From NCBI GenBank assembly GCA_940671915.1, contig CALNVZ010000174.1:23756622-23820621 (forward strand): a stretch of 64,000 nt of DNA, in the 5' to 3' direction. A model generated the notes under the pieces. The model made no database searches. It was not told the origin of the DNA and was given only the letters and a program-made list of their open reading frames with translations. This stretch comes from Paracentrotus lividus (lineage: Eukaryota > Echinodermata > Echinoidea > Camarodonta > Echinidae). Position 1 is the stretch's first letter, and each line of letters begins with the position of its first letter. Both the position numbers and the translations under genes were made by a program. Shown one piece after another: positions 11,001-24,418 of this stretch.

Positions 11001-14000
11001 TGATGTGTCTAATATGCAGATAACTCACTTGCTTCTTGATACATGTATAACACAGTATAACGAACGTGAAGTTGATATTGCTTTGATAAAAAAAAAGTAT
11101 AGCAACGCCATCGCGCTCCTTGAAACACCAAGTCCCTGGCTCACTCTCAAAATATACATGGATAGAATGTTATACTAAGTCAACATATTAATATCCACAA
11201 GCCGAAGGTTCAGCAATGTACACCGAACTCTCCCAGGACTCATGCTCACGTCTTTGTAAGGGTCACCTGATGTGTGCCTGTGTAAACTGTTATTTCTATA
11301 TTAAATTTTACTTGGGACAAAAATTTCCCACCGTCATTCAAGAGACCATCCCTCATTGCTTTTTTTTTAAATCAAAGAATCAGATATGACTGATCAATTT
11401 TGATTGAAATGGAAATTATAAAAAAGGGGGACCCGTGACTAATCGGGGAATATATAATTATTAAGATTTGTGATCAAAGGATGTTTAACAGAATGAACAA
11501 TGAACACACATCTGAAAAAAAAAAATGTAAATGAACCCTTGTGTTCGGAGAACCTTTGTTGAACAAAAAAGTAAAAGAAAAAACACCAAACAAACAACTA
11601 TCTATATAATATTAGACTCTTAATATTGAACGTCTGTTGTGTTTATGCAAGAAAATATAACGAACAATGTTTTACAGTAAGTGTGAAGAAAAATAAAATA
11701 AAATTGTGATAGTTAGATTTTTTTTTTCGGTTCGAAATATTATCGAGTTATTTAATAAGTTAAATTAAAAACGCTTCACCAGTTTACACATAATTATGTA
11801 TAAAGTGAAAGTAAAATATGTATTTTTTTAAATGGAAAAACATATAATTTTAGGCACGTTATTATCACAGCTCAGAATAGTAAAGGTGTACTATTAACCT
11901 TTTTTTTTTTTTTTTTTTTTTAAACATTTGCCAAAAATAAGTTACAAATCTTTAATTATATTTTAGAAGGGTCAAAAATTGTTTAAAGTACACTCCTTGC
12001 CTTGGCCACCAATACTAGTAGGAACATATGCAAAACTTAAATTACAAAAATGAGGAAATGCTGCTGCTTTCCACTTTCATCAGCCAGGTATAGATGGAGT
12101 GGCGCCCGAAAAAGGTAGTGTACCTACACAATAAAGGATCACGCCCTCTTGAGGTTTAAATTTGAAGGGGGAAAAAAAAAACAGGATCAAAAGATGGTCG
12201 TGCAGGGACGCACATTGTTATTGATAGGGGCCAAGGTTGGAATCTCACTAATATCTTTCAGATGGAAACGTTAAATATAACATCGGTAGATATGAATATT
12301 CATATCTGATAAATTAGCAATTATCAACTAACCTATTACTTGAGTATGTAAACACAAAAAGTCAACCCGTATAATATCTCCAAAAAATTATTTTCAACCT
12401 TTCCGAAATAAAAGTGAAGATTTATCAATGAAAAAAAGAGATAAAGGAGCTTTAGTCCGCCTTTTCAAAAGTATAATCATAATTATTATTATTCATTTAT
12501 TATAATTTTTTTATCTTATTTATTTATTTTTTTTTTTTTTTCTGAATGTTAAATGGAGTCCCGTTATAACTCATCAAATTATTCCTCTTTTCGTTCTAAT
12601 ATTTGTTGCGAAAATTCCGTTTGTCAATATTTAATTTCTCTACTTATGTCTAGTAAACATTAGGATAGTTATAGCCTTATGTCAGTAATTATTGAGGTTT
12701 ATACGAGGTCCCTTGTAGATCCAATCAAACGAGATGGTGATGGTGGTGATGGTGGTGATGATAAGGCTCAGGGTGTTAAAGTCGAAGACGATAATGAATA
12801 TATTACTCATCACAAACGTGTTGAGAAAGATATAAATAAACAGTTTATCATGTTTACACCAAAGACAGCGTCGATTCAAACTTTTAATAGTTTGTAGCGA
12901 TGTAAATGATATCTGTGAAGGTACGTGGGAGCAAAAACAAAGCAAGAGAAATTGAAAGATGATGATGGAAATGATAGTTCAGAATTAGTTACAACTAGTA
13001 TCTTGAGGATGTCAAATATTCAATTTCATAACACTCGTCTGCCCGTGATGCTGGGAACAGATGGGCCATGTTTAATGAATCTCTGGTATAAATGAAATTA
13101 TAAGAGAGACCACTGGAAATAGCATCAAATGTGAAAGATGCATGTAATATCAATTCATGGTAAGACTTGTCAAAATAAACTTATCTTCTAAAGAATTTGC
13201 TCTACTCCAGGAGGGGGGAAAGGGCAGAAAGTCCCTATTAGGTGCACAGAGGGAGATCCGAAGAACTTTCTTATGATAAAAGATGAGCAGGGAGACTGTG
13301 AACTTTTGATTCATGACACCAAAGATCACACGTAATCAAAGCCCAAGTCCTGAAAGTAATACGTGTCTCGTGGAATCCTGAGTTCAGAACATGGAACATT
13401 ATGCAACGTGTGCTCACTTTTGGGGTACGTCTCTTGCCCCCATAACTCTTTATATTACCCCAATAATTCATTGACACAGTTAACAACGGGGGAGATGATT
13501 GTGTACGCTCAGAATCTTTTATATTAGACTAGACAAACTAGGTTAAGAAGACCAGTGTGACCCTTGATGGTAACCCAGATGCATATCGTTACATGGTACG
13601 ATTTCTTTATGTTATATTAATACCTGGCTTTAGCCTGATGGGGAGCAATGAGTTTGAAGAAGATGGGAAGTGAAAACTAGGGCGAGCACAGTTTGACTTC
13701 GTGTATTTGCGCATAACTGGGTCAACAATTACATCCATAAATGTTTTGAATATTCCTGTGATTCGATATTTTATTAATCCAGTGTTGTGCTACGTCTATC
13801 CAATGTATTACCCTGTCACGTCGTTTTGTATGGCCCAACTATGAACTTTATGCGCCTACGACTAAAAAAGAACTTTTTATCTAGAGCAATTGTCTTGCTC
13901 GTCTAACCGAATTTCCGGTTGTATCGTTATGGAAGGTATTGCTAACCGGTGAAAATATTTTGTTTTGCATAACGGAGGTGGATAATGTGAACTTTTCATG

Positions 14001-14708
14001 TCCTGTGAAAGAACAATTCGACCCGTATGTGTCCAATCTTCAGGGCTCGTCCGAGATTGTGAGACGGTATAGCGTGCAGAAGAACTGGAATAAGATGTGG
14101 AAACAGCAGGGGAGTAGGAGAAACTAGGTAATGGGAACAGTGAGCTCACGCCTACACCACACCAGAGCTTGGTTCGGTTGGTTGGAGGTGAAGTGAGCCT
14201 GGTGTCTGATGTCGTTTTAGGTCAACCTCACAACATTTTAAGGTTTAGCAAGTTTTTTTTTTAATGAAAATATCTCAAATATCATATTGCATGGAACTCC
14301 TTCGAGCCTTCTGTTATTGCATATGCAAAATTGAGATTTTTGTTCCTATACTCAACTATGTCAACAGTTATTTATTTTGAAACCTAGTTTATTCTGGTTG
14401 CAGCTTCCCATATTAATTACCTAAAGGTAAAATGGCTTGTGCAGACATTTAAGTAGTAGGAACATTTTTTCTTTTTTTTTTTTATTTATTTTTTTATTTA
14501 TTTTTTTTTGTAAAGGGCAGTTCATTCGAATTGGTTGGCAACATATCAGCTTGTGCTCAAGATTGCCCTCTACAATAAATAAACGAAATAGACTTCGCAT
14601 CCAGATCAAACTTTTCTCGTTGAATATAAACTTTTATTTTATTTTCAAAAGGATGCCGAGTTTCAATATGTTTTTGTTCTTTATTTTTGTTACCCATGCA
14701 TCGTTACA
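11001..14708. other. Non-coding stretch, nothing recognised
   Basis: Contains T/A runs (11908-11929, 12528-12541, 14466-14510) and a GGTGAT trinucleotide-like tract at 12735-12760. The word ACGCCCTCTTGAGG at 12141 is discussed with the CTCF-like sites. An open frame at 13939-14127 (plus, 62 codons) and an overlapping one on the minus strand (14149-13877, 90 codons) lie in complex sequence, but neither has recognisable motifs or splice sites that fit. Confidence 0.45.
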
Positions 14709-14872
14709 GTGTCAGCTCTCAGTATTAGCCTACAAACTAATTTTGAACGGACCGAAGTTCGAATCTCCGTCATGTGTTTTGGATGATGACGTTAAAAGTC
14801 GGTTCCAGATGTAAATAATAAAATATGATTGATACACGTGTGCTAGAGCCCAATCAACCCATTTCATTTTGA
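14709..14872 (+). mobile_element. tRNA-derived SINE, shared family with 35394
   Basis: A B-box-like GAAGTTCGAATCTCC (14753-14767) follows a degraded A-box region. The body then reads GACGTTAAAAGTCGGTTCC, continues GTAAATAAT, then GATTGATACA. The same body occurs at 35442-35515. No long tail is visible. The tRNA-like head and shared body define a SINE family; this copy has the fuller head. Confidence 0.65.
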
Positions 14873-15974
14873 TTCTACTACATGTCCCCCTTAAAATTAT
14901 AGTGCGTTCATCTTTACTCGATCTACCGTGCGTTAAAAAAAATGAAATGAGTGACGATGTGATTAGGGGATGCTTATATACAAATGGAAACCTCTATGGC
15001 ATAGACTCAAAACAAAGTCCAAAATAATTCATGGTTGGCTGAGCACAGCTAACTTTTATAAAGGGTATTACCATTTTTTTCTTTTACAAAAGTAGGCATT
15101 GCTTACTCGGGAATGAATTATTTTCAGACTTTTTCCTCTAAGAATGGTTTATTTTCCATTTTGAAATGCGCATTAAACGTGTTAAGTATTTTTCTTTTCT
15201 TTTTGATGTATGTCTACTGTTTGTTTCGATTCACGATATCAAGGGACAGTCATGATCTTTATAATTCATTCCATTTGTTGAAAGGCGCCACCAATCTGCC
15301 ACCAAGCAAACACTTCTCCGCACCCTTACATTGATCAACCATCATCTATCACCTTCTTCAATTAAAGAAACTAAATCCAAAGTTTAGATACCCAATCCCG
15401 AAACTATTTGCATCTTTCACGCAACAATCACCCCTATCGTCTGTCGGATCCATGTCTGGTCCTGTCTCAGTCGTCAAACCAGCCTCCAAGAAAACGCAAC
15501 AATATCCCTCTTGTTTCATCTCTCTTTCAGATCCTTTGTTGTACAGTCTCTATTATGATCCCCGATTATTATTTGTGGTGAGGTGAGGTGTGTCGGTTCT
15601 GTTACAAATGCAGGATCAAGTCTCTATCTTTCTGTTTTGTTTGAGAGGGTAGAAGAGTATACAAACGATATTGATACCAACCCTCTGCGTTTGACAGCAC
15701 GCTGGAGTAGCCTCTCAGGTTAGATTCATTGGCCTCTAAGGTAAAGAACGTAAGCTTTAGTGATAATAATAATAATGGTAATAATAATGATGATGATGAT
15801 AATAATAATAATATCAAGAGTTGACATTACTTGGCGCAACATATTGTTACCCCGGCTTTAGCATGACATAAAGTAGTATTCGCATTTTAAGGAATGAAAT
15901 CCTACCACGTACCCATTTACCTCACTTCTGTCGAGTGTGGAAAATTTGTAGATCTATGTCTTGCAAAAGAACGC
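14873..15974. other. Non-coding spacer with an ATA/ATG microsatellite
   Basis: Bases 15762-15813 form an impure ATA/ATG trinucleotide repeat. A second octamer word, ATTTGCAT, lies near 15404 inside a more complex C/T-rich stretch (15290-15600). No gene is called. Confidence 0.5.
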
Positions 15975-16050
15975 GAGTGGAATGGACGGGATTGGAACCA
16001 CGTATGAGATCGTCAGTCCGCTGAGTTATCCACTTGACCATACCACCTCT
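15975..16050 (-). mobile_element. tRNA-like sequence, probably a SINE head or tRNA pseudogene
   Basis: Read on the minus strand, 76 bases carry an A-box word TGGTCAAGTGG, a central anticodon-loop-like CTGACGA and a B-box-like GGTTCCAATCCC. The ends are complementary (GAGGTGG against CCACTC, with one bulge). The anticodon stem has only about three pairs and the T-arm departs from GTTCRANYC. That argues against a working tRNA gene, and no oligo-T terminator sits directly downstream. Confidence 0.5.
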
Positions 16051-17080
16051 ACATTTTGGACAAAATATTTTTGTGTTTAATCAATTTCCAAAGATTTCTA
16101 CTTTAAATAACACGAAAGAAACCCCGGTTATATGCCCTTGTATATAAAATCGAGTGAAAATAGTAAATATAGAACAAGGATCCCTCCTTAGGACAAAAAA
16201 AAAAAAGCAAAAAAACAAACAAACAAACATAATAACAAAATAAAAATAGAAAAATCAAGTTTCAATTGCTTTTTTTTTCCACTCATAATTTTTTTTAATA
16301 CTATTATCATAAAATATTTTTTGTAATGCATTGGAATTGTCAACATTAGTGTAATACTGAATTTGATACAGATAATACATCATTAAAGAAATTAGCAAGC
16401 TCTTTATAACAATATATCATTAAAGTTCATATCTTCAGTCGAACAGCAAGATATAGAGCTTCATTTACTACTGTTTTTTTTATTGTTTTTAATTTATTTT
16501 TAAACGCATTGACGAGTACTAGTAGTCCAGAACCCAATACATTCTACGTCAACTTTATGCTCCTTTACGAGTCAGAAATCTTTCCATAGACCATTTGCTT
16601 CATATGGTAACTAAAAAAAAAACTTTCTGTTAGATTAAATCGTTATCCCAAAATGGTAATTAAAATGCTCAAAAGCTAGGTGACAGTGAATTATGGCTTG
16701 TTACAGATTGTGACAAGTGACATAGGTGCAAAAGACGGGTCTTTTTCCTTTCCTTCTTCGACAATTTGTATTTTATCTATACTGTCTATGGTAACAATCC
16801 TAAGCATCATCAAGATAAGTATGACATCTTTAATTGGACAATTTCCTCGTCTGTCGAACTTACTTCTTGTTTCTTACTCTATATGATCAGTTTCTCGAAT
16901 GAGAGAAAAAAGGTGTTCCCAAGTAATAAAGACGCAATGATTGGTCAATATATAGTGGGTTTTGTGCGCATGTGCGTAAGTGTGGCTCTCATTGGAGATT
17001 TCCGTTGTCTGGCTAACAGTGGCACAATCATGACAATATATCTATTGGAAATCGGTTTCGTTCCATTTCATTTTTCATTT
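16051..17080. other. AT-rich non-coding spacer
   Basis: Contains A runs and an AAAC repeat near 16195-16230. The 150-codon open frame at 16766-17218 runs into the downstream microsatellite and encodes poly-Cys/Val there. The upstream portion has no recognisable domain. Confidence 0.45.
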
Positions 17081-17106
17081 TTTTGTTTGTTTGTTTGTTT
17101 GTTTGT

Positions 17107-17139
<33 letters not shown>

Positions 17140-17157
17140 TTTTTTTGGGGGGGGGGG
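17081..17157. repeat. Compound (TTTG)n-(TTG)n-poly-T-poly-G tract
   Basis: Four simple repeats follow in series: TTTG units, TTG units, T10 and G11. It generates overlapping spurious frames of Val, Cys and Gly. Confidence 0.95.
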
Positions 17158-17386
17158 TTACGAAACCGCCCTTTTACTATGCCTTTCGGTTTATGTCATA
17201 TTTCAATCTTCAGAATGATTGCAGGGTTCTACCAATAAAAAAATTTAAAAAAAAAAAAAAGAAAAAGAAGAATATTCGCATCATTTGGGTGCTTGTACAA
17301 AACAAAACCGTTACCATAATACCAATTAACATGACTTACATGTCTTTGCAAGTTTGAAGAAATTGATTTTTCTTGTCTGATGTTTG

Positions 17387-17632
17387 TCAATGATAATATG
17401 TCGTACTATTTGTCTGCTTAACGAGAGTTTCGGTGACGAGGAAGTGGTGCAACCTTACATTTATGAATATACTTCCAAATAACAAGTGAGAGGTGCTGCG
17501 AACCTGGCGAATATGGTTATATACATTTTTTATCTCCTTGTCCAACATCCGGGCCATCCATCTGTCAAAGATGACTAAGGTCTGAAAAGAGATAGGATCT
17601 TTCCCGCCAAAACCAAACGCGGGAACCTCCAT
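17387..17632 (-). CDS. Candidate ORF or first exon, unknown product
   Basis: An 81-codon minus-strand frame begins MEVPAFGFGGKDPISFQ and has mixed, protein-like composition over its first 44 codons. A GTATAT about 43 codons in (near 17505-17500) could be a donor site. The start context is weak, with C at position -3. The same DNA is also open on the plus strand (17594-17999), and the first codons overlap the E2F-type words. At most one of these readings is real. No family is recognised. Confidence 0.2.
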   Translation of the reverse strand: MEVPAFGFGGKDPISFQTLVIFDRWMARMLDKEIKNVYNHIRQVRSTSHLLFGSIFINVRLHHFLVTETLVKQTNSTTYYH

Positions 17633-17999
17633 GCGAAATCGAAGCCACAGATTCCGACGGAACGTCTAATCTTCGACATCCTTATCTCAGCAGCACCGAA
17701 CTCCCCATCGCTGCCAAATTCGTCCGCAAACGACAGAGTAGTGGAAGTCGGGCTCTCTCTCTTCGACGATACTCCCGCGAGGAGCTTGTTGAATTTACTT
17801 TCCCATCATTATCTCCCCTTCTTTTTTTTTCTTCTGTTATCGACAGGTGATCAGTAAAAGGACGGAAAATGGGGGAGAGGGGAGGATAAGGAGGAAGAGG
17901 GGAAAGGTGAAGGGCAAGAAGATCTTAATAGCTGGTTGCGTCAACAGGGATTGGGGCGTAAAAACAGGACGTTCTTCTGAGTTCATTTGGGATTATTAA
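17594..17999 (+). CDS. Candidate exon pair (opposite-strand alternative)
   Basis: The plus strand is open from 17594 to a TGA at 17847-17851 without an ATG. It contains LRRYSREELVEF, in which YSREELV matches the YxxxxL-phi eIF4E-binding pattern. The frame ends beside CAG/GTGATC. A long pyrimidine tract ending TCGACAG (17812-17846) could instead be a 3' splice acceptor, opening a second frame of about 50 codons up to 17999 (ending GRSSEFIWDY). Both readings are inference, and neither has a recognised homologue. Confidence 0.15.
17600..17625. promoter_or_regulatory. Paired E2F-type sites
   Basis: TTTCCCGCCAAA (17600-17611) matches the E2F/DP consensus TTTSSCGC extended by CAAA. CGCGGGAA (17618-17625) is a second site in the opposite orientation six bases later. 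They lie in a 250-bp stretch with more CpG than its surroundings. Function is inferred from the words only. Confidence 0.35.
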
Positions 18000-20914
18000 C
18001 TGGTGTTCTATCTCGAGGTGCCAAGAGATGACTGCGTAGAATAAAGACATCTTTTAATACACCTCCAACTGTAGTCCCTTGGGGGAAGCAGAAAGTGCAA
18101 GACAAGGTTGGAACTAATTAATAAATTAACATCAGGTAATGGGGTAATCTGGTTGGGAAATTCGTTAGCTTTAAAGAGTTGATGTGGATGTTAAGAGTAA
18201 AATATAGCAATACTAATTAGTTATAGATTTGTGTCCATGAAAGATTGTATTTACGAGCCTAACTTCAATGATTCCCCTTTGCACCATTTCCACCCATGCT
18301 CCAAATTCCAACATACAGAAACCTAAACGAAAATATATATCTCCACATTTTCAATCATCTGAAAGATTCAATTAAACATGACATCCATGTACAGCCATCG
18401 TTAAGTATCTAAACTTTCTAGGGAACGTTAATGAAAGTCATATTTCTTCATAAATTACGTCTTAAACACCATACACTACAGCATTGTCCATATTTAACAT
18501 TCATTTGGTTTTAATCCGACCACGCTATGAACTTCCTTCAATATTGATATCTTGGATGTATTCATAACTGCTACTGTGCTGACCGGATCACCTTAGATGA
18601 AAAGTCTTGGCAAATCTACGAAATAAAAATCTGCATATTTCTCGACGGCGAAACCTCGACCAATGACTTCATGATGGTGTTTTTTTTTGTTTTGTTTTTT
18701 TTATATAAATCCATTTGACCTCCTCGCCATGATCTTGTGAATCAAATATAAAATTGAAAATTCAGACGTAAAAGAATGGGTATAGAATTGTGTTCATATC
18801 GTGTCAACAGATCATCATTCGGTCCCTCCTTAATCATTTTTGTTTTTAATCATTGCATACTATCGATAGAAATTTAGATTGGATTACAGTAGTAGCCTTC
18901 AAACTGTTTTTGCTTTAAAAAAATATATATATATAAAAAAATACATATTCCAGATTTTGGTTTTAAAAAAAGTCTTGACGAACAAGGCTGCAGTGTCTTC
19001 AAGATAATACAAAATGTATCAGAAATGGTGGAGGGAGCCAATTGAATGATGAAATATTTTATTGAATAAATAAAATCAAAAGTTATCAAAGGATCGTTGA
19101 TACAACATAATAAATGCACACAACCGATTCTATTTACTTGCACTACTAAAATGTACTAAAACAAATCTTTGAATTAATTTCCCCCTCCAAGTAGCTGGAT
19201 GTTTTGCTTTTTTGATAATCCGTCCATGTTGGATGATTTTCGTGACTTTCAATATTATCCTGTTTTAATAATGTTCTTGGTTCTAATTGGGCCAAATAAT
19301 TTTTAGCGTAATTTACTCATTTTTTCTGTAAAAAAAACAACAAATACTTTGCATGATTTTTTGATTGAAATTGAAATCTGCTAGGCATACATTTTTATTA
19401 AAACAAACTAATAACTGTAAGATTTAATTTAAATTGAATCATTCATGGGTTAACTTTTCTAGATTTTTTTTTTAAATCTCGTCTTTATTGAGATGAAATC
19501 ATATACTGTAGTATACAAATGTAACTATTTTGATTGTGTATATTACAAGCAAGAATTTCATATGTTCCATATCTTTATCATTTATTCGAATCAGTTGATT
19601 CATTATCATCTGGTCAACCGTTCATCGTTAGTCACTAAGCCACACTTTGTATTATTCTTGATTAATGAAAGAAGAAAGAAAGATGGGGAATGAGGCGATT
19701 CATTTGCGTTGCTCATTTTTTGACGCTCATCAATCCGTGACTCCAAACCAAAAATAAAGAGGTCTATTTAAGACCCTATCTGGACAGGAAGCTTACGGGG
19801 GATAGCGAGTATCTGCTCAGAAACTTTGTTTCCCAATAAGCTCGGGTGATCCTTAGAGAATCCACAGAGTGCCCACACAAACTAATTTTGTAACGAAATC
19901 CTGGCGTATCATATCATGGGACTTAATGAGCTGTAATGGATAGGCCATCCGGGTGTTGAGAGAAAGAAAGAAGAGAGAGGTCTCCTGTCTGATGGTCACG
20001 GCCAGTCCAAGGATGGACACTTGGCAGGTGAAACGGATGACCCTAGAGGTAGATGTCAAGAAGAAGGAAGGAATCTATACACCTTCGTGCATGCTATTAG
20101 CAGAATTGACCCACTTCTTCTGTCCTATCCCGGGTGCTTTTAAAGTAGGAGAAGACCGGACTATGAGACGATCCAGGAAGTCTACCCGTGTACACGTGCT
20201 TGGCGGAAAAACACTGTGTGAACTTTCCGCCATGAACGACGTTCTCTGATTGGCTGAACCCACTTGGGGATGAGCTATCTAAAGAAGACGTGCATTTCAT
20301 TCATCAACCCATCTTTGTCGCTTTGCTACGGATCACGTCAGTCAGCGCCGTCACACAGCCTGGTTTTCTACCCCTGTCCACCATCCCATCCCCCGACGTT
20401 TCGCCAACATTTAACACCTTCCTTGCAGTCCAACCGTGAAACCAAGTCGTCATCAGCTTCAGAAACTGCAGGAAAAAGACAATCAGAAGTTATAAATACA
20501 GGGGCTCAAATCCGGCTTCACAATTACCTGTATGATTAATGGTGGGTTGTGCCAGAGGGATAATTGAATTTTTGGACAAAACTACTGTCTGATACAGTGG
20601 ACTGACTTTTTTAAAATGATACATCTAAAATGTTTCACTGTAATCGATTACGTTGCTCATAACAATTTTCTGAAAGCATGTAGAAAAGACATTTTAAATA
20701 TAAATTCTAAAAGAAGGAGAGAAGCCAGTTCAGCCCCTCATCCTATATATAAATAAAAAAATCGATTCAGTGGGTTATCATCTAAAGTATATTACAAGTT
20801 CTGTAGCTTCTCATAATACTAAGAAGGTATTTGAAAAGTGGATCATTTTACTGCAACAGTCTTTGTATAATGACAATTTGAAACTCACAATATTTTTGTT
20901 AATATTTCCCACTA
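18000..20914. other. Non-coding; regulatory-looking stretch at 19780-20540
   Basis: Bases 18000-19780 are AT-rich with nothing recognised. From about 19780 to 20540 the sequence becomes GC-richer and complex. It includes an inverted CCAAT word in CTGATTGGCTG (20247-20257), several TAAT cores and a pyrimidine-rich 3' part. Open frames here lie on both strands and overlap, so no gene is called; a promoter or enhancer is possible. GTAATCGATTAC (20640-20651) is a perfect 12-bp palindrome. Confidence 0.35.
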
Positions 20915-21354
20915 CAGTCTTTGGAAAAATATGGTACAGTCGGGGGAAAAAAATTAGGTGTGAAATCTTTTCAAATGGTGTGTGTGTGTGGTACCAAAAA
21001 AAAGCCAAAATACTTTCCTTGCTGGTGTGCTTTTTTGGTGCAATTTACTTTCATAGAACAAAAGTTATGCTAAATTGAAATTTCGCACTTCTATTGTTCT
21101 GGAGCGCTGAATGCATGGGCTTTGTGCGAAACCTGCACAAAAGCATGGGACGGCGTGCGGAAGTAGATTTTTCTAAATTGTAGAAAAGTAGTCATATCTC
21201 AAAAATTACAGCACCAAATGTGATGAAAAAAATGCAGATGAAAGTCTGATTTTCCTGCTTTATGAAAATACAAAACAATACCAAGTTGTGATCTATCTTC
21301 ATACTATAAAAAATGTTTTCCACTTATACCATTTTATTTGACACATGGATACTG
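20915..21354. mobile_element. TA-target MITE, family CAGTCTGTGTC, copy C (inverted)
   Basis: Flanked by TA at 20913-20914 and 21355-21356, with ends CAGTCTTTGG and CATGGATACTG. Relative to copies A and B it is reversed: CCACTTATACCATTTTATTT (21320-21339) is the complement of the start of copy B. The internal words GCACCAAATG and GTGCGAAACC also match in reverse complement. Length is 440 bp. Overlapping open frames on both strands (20770-21078, 20811-21008) are incidental. Confidence 0.85.
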
Positions 21355-21805
21355 TATAGGTGTATCACAAAATGAAAATAAATTGCGATGCTTTTTTTTT
21401 ATCAATCTTCAAATATCTTATATATAAGTATAAGAAAATTCATATGCAAGAAGGTTTCTGATTGGTCAGATACGCTCTCCTTGCTACTGGTAATTATAGC
21501 CACGACCGTTGTACATGCCGACAACGATATGCGCACACGCTAGCAATACTATAATACGCGCAGCAACGATAAACGTCATGATGGCTTGGAACAAAAAAAT
21601 ACTTTATTCTTGTTCTTATGTAAATTATTTGGTCACCTCCCATAAACAGTTTTTTGTATAAGGCATAATATATGCTTATCAATTATCTTCAAATATTCCA
21701 TTAAATTTGCATCCATAGATTTAGAATCATTAAATGTCAACAAGGCCGTATGGATTCACACACTACGGTATATTCAACTCCAGAGCATGGACTATATAAA
21801 TTACT
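21355..21805. other. AT-rich spacer
   Basis: Nothing is recognised between the MITE and the trinucleotide repeat. Confidence 0.5.
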
Positions 21806-22339
<534 letters not shown>

Positions 22340-22343
<4 letters not shown>

Positions 22344-24121
22344 GAATGTTCAAAATGAAAAAAAAAAATCATGACTTTGTATTTTAATATCAATCCATAG
22401 ACCAGGTAAACTGAGACCAGGCAATTGAGGAATACCTATCTTAATCTCTACCCTAGCATGACTAGTGTGGAGAGAATGGATGAAAACCCGATACCGTCAT
22501 GTGCTTAAACAAAACGTACTTCGGCAAAAGATATGTTTTCAAATTAAGCTATCTGGCAGCAAAATGAGCGACTGGTTGGGGTCAGAGTGAAACGTGATCA
22601 ATGTGAATTTATGCTTACTAATATACCATGAACTATGACACCATTCAAATACTGTCCTGGAAGGGTATTGGTAAAGCCCAGATGTTCTATGAACTTTGGG
22701 CCTACCATGCCTATACTATTCAAAGGCAATGCCCTCAAAATTCCATGCTCGAAAACATGTAAAATAATTGTCAAATTGACATGAATTAAATCAACATGAA
22801 ACTTAGTGTAATGGCGTCAAATGAATGAAGAAAGGGAATGAAATCACGTAAACTTTAAATATTAAGCTGATAAATCATTATTAAAAATCAAAAATAGATG
22901 CATAAACAAACTTTAAATAAACATTCATAAGAAATATGTGTTTTTGTCTAAATTAAATGAAAAAATCATTATATTTCTTCAAATCATGTTCATTAATTTT
23001 TATTTAAGTAAAGCTAGTGTTAAAAATAATATGTTACTATTTTCATGGTCTTATTTTCCTCCCTTTTACTGTATTAATACAAATACGTTTTACATTATGG
23101 TTAAATATTGTATTGACTTTATTACACAGCATTTCGACTGCACTTTATTGAGCTTTCAGTAATTAAAGAAAAATGATATTAATATGCCTAGTTGAATACC
23201 TGAGACATTTTTTTTCTTTATTATTTTCCAATTGTACTTTGAAAAAAAACGTATTCTTTTGGAGTTCTTAATGTTATATTAAATATTAACATATGACTGT
23301 TAAAACAAGTACTGTGCATAGCTTTTACACATATTTACATTACTATGAATGGGGATGACATGACAAAGCATGTTTTCGTACAGAGACATGGATTTACACG
23401 AGGGAGGTTTGGCTTTATAAACGTGCTCATTCATGGGCATCATGAGTTCGTCTGGATTACTCATTATTTGGATTATCTTTCAAATCGTTCATCTTCAACA
23501 AAGAGCATGTAACTGAGAAGGCTGTCAGGAATGATGGGCCCAGCAGAACCTCTGCAGTGAGCGCCATCTTCTGCAAGTTTCTATCTTACCGTAAAATCAA
23601 AATAGTCTTTCAGAAGGCGTTTATTTACTGTTTTTTCATATTATCTAATAAAACATTCGATTGCTGGCACATATAACAAAAAAATATATTATTTTTATTG
23701 CTGAAAATGTACCATTTTGCATCTCTTTGAAATCAAGAAATTGTTCCTCTTTAATTTACTGATATTAGATTTATGTAATTCCTGGAGAAGAGGAATATAA
23801 TGAAAGAAGTTATTTCGATTAGTGGCGTTAATGAGTGATCCAAGGTATCATACAGGGAGTCCGACTGTTAAGTGCGAATAAACTACATTGATAGCGGGTA
23901 TTAATGTCATGTTGTGATAACGTGTACATGATATGGCGTTGTAGCGACAGAATGGTAACAAGAGATTAAAGGCGTGATACAGATAACTCACTTCTTACCG
24001 CAGTCGTCACTTTAATGCAGAGTGTGATTTGTGAATAATATGGATATAAGAAGAAATTTGAATGACTCTTTGTTTGCTCATGAAATTAGGGACTCTTTCA
24101 AGAGAAAAATATAGACCCTTT
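22340..24121. other. Non-coding spacer
   Basis: AT-rich to 23330. The stretch 23340-23600 is more complex and contains the Otx-type sites listed separately. No open frame is convincing. Confidence 0.5.
23454..23475 (+). promoter_or_regulatory. Two Otx/bicoid-class sites
   Basis: GGATTA occurs at 23454-23459 and 23470-23475, both as TGGATTA, 16 bp apart in the same orientation. This is the core bound by K50 homeodomains (Otx, Gsc, Pitx). Otx is a known endomesoderm and anterior regulator in echinoderms. Only the words are seen; activity is inference. Confidence 0.3.
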
Positions 24122-24418
24122 CACTCCTGGAAAGAAACAGTGTCCCACAGTTGTAAACCTTTTATGTGAAATACAGTGTAAACACAATGAAAAATCATCT
24201 TCACACTGTGAAAACAGTGTTTTAACACCGTGAGTCACACCTTCAAATTGTGAGAGAGTAAATTCACAATACGAAACTAAACATCACTATGTGAACATTT
24301 TGTGAAATAGTACACCCCTGTGTGTAATTACCTTCACACTGTTAAATTCTAGCATTTTATCATCGCCGATTATGTCAACACACTGTGGTACACTGTGTTA
24401 TTTCCAGCACGTCCAGTG
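24122..24418. mobile_element. MITE with CACTGTG-rich interior, hAT-like ends
   Basis: The left end CACTCCTGGAAAG continues with AAACAGTGTCCCACAG. The right end ACTGTGTTATTTCCAGC ends at CCAGTG. Read as complements they match over most of 35 bp with small gaps. The interior repeats CACACTGTG-type palindromic words at least six times. No target duplication is convincing. The CACTG/CAGTG tips suggest hAT, but that is inference. Confidence 0.55.

Noticed and set aside
13939-14127. 62-codon plus frame in complex sequence
   Set aside because: It overlaps a longer minus frame. No motifs or splice signals distinguish it from chance.
15975-16050. Functional tRNA-Val gene with GAC anticodon
   Set aside because: The anticodon stem and T-arm do not pair properly and no terminator follows. 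It fits a SINE head or pseudogene.
16766-17357. 150-codon and 88-codon frames with Cys/Val runs
   Set aside because: They cross the TTTG/TTG repeat, and the non-repeat portions show no domain.
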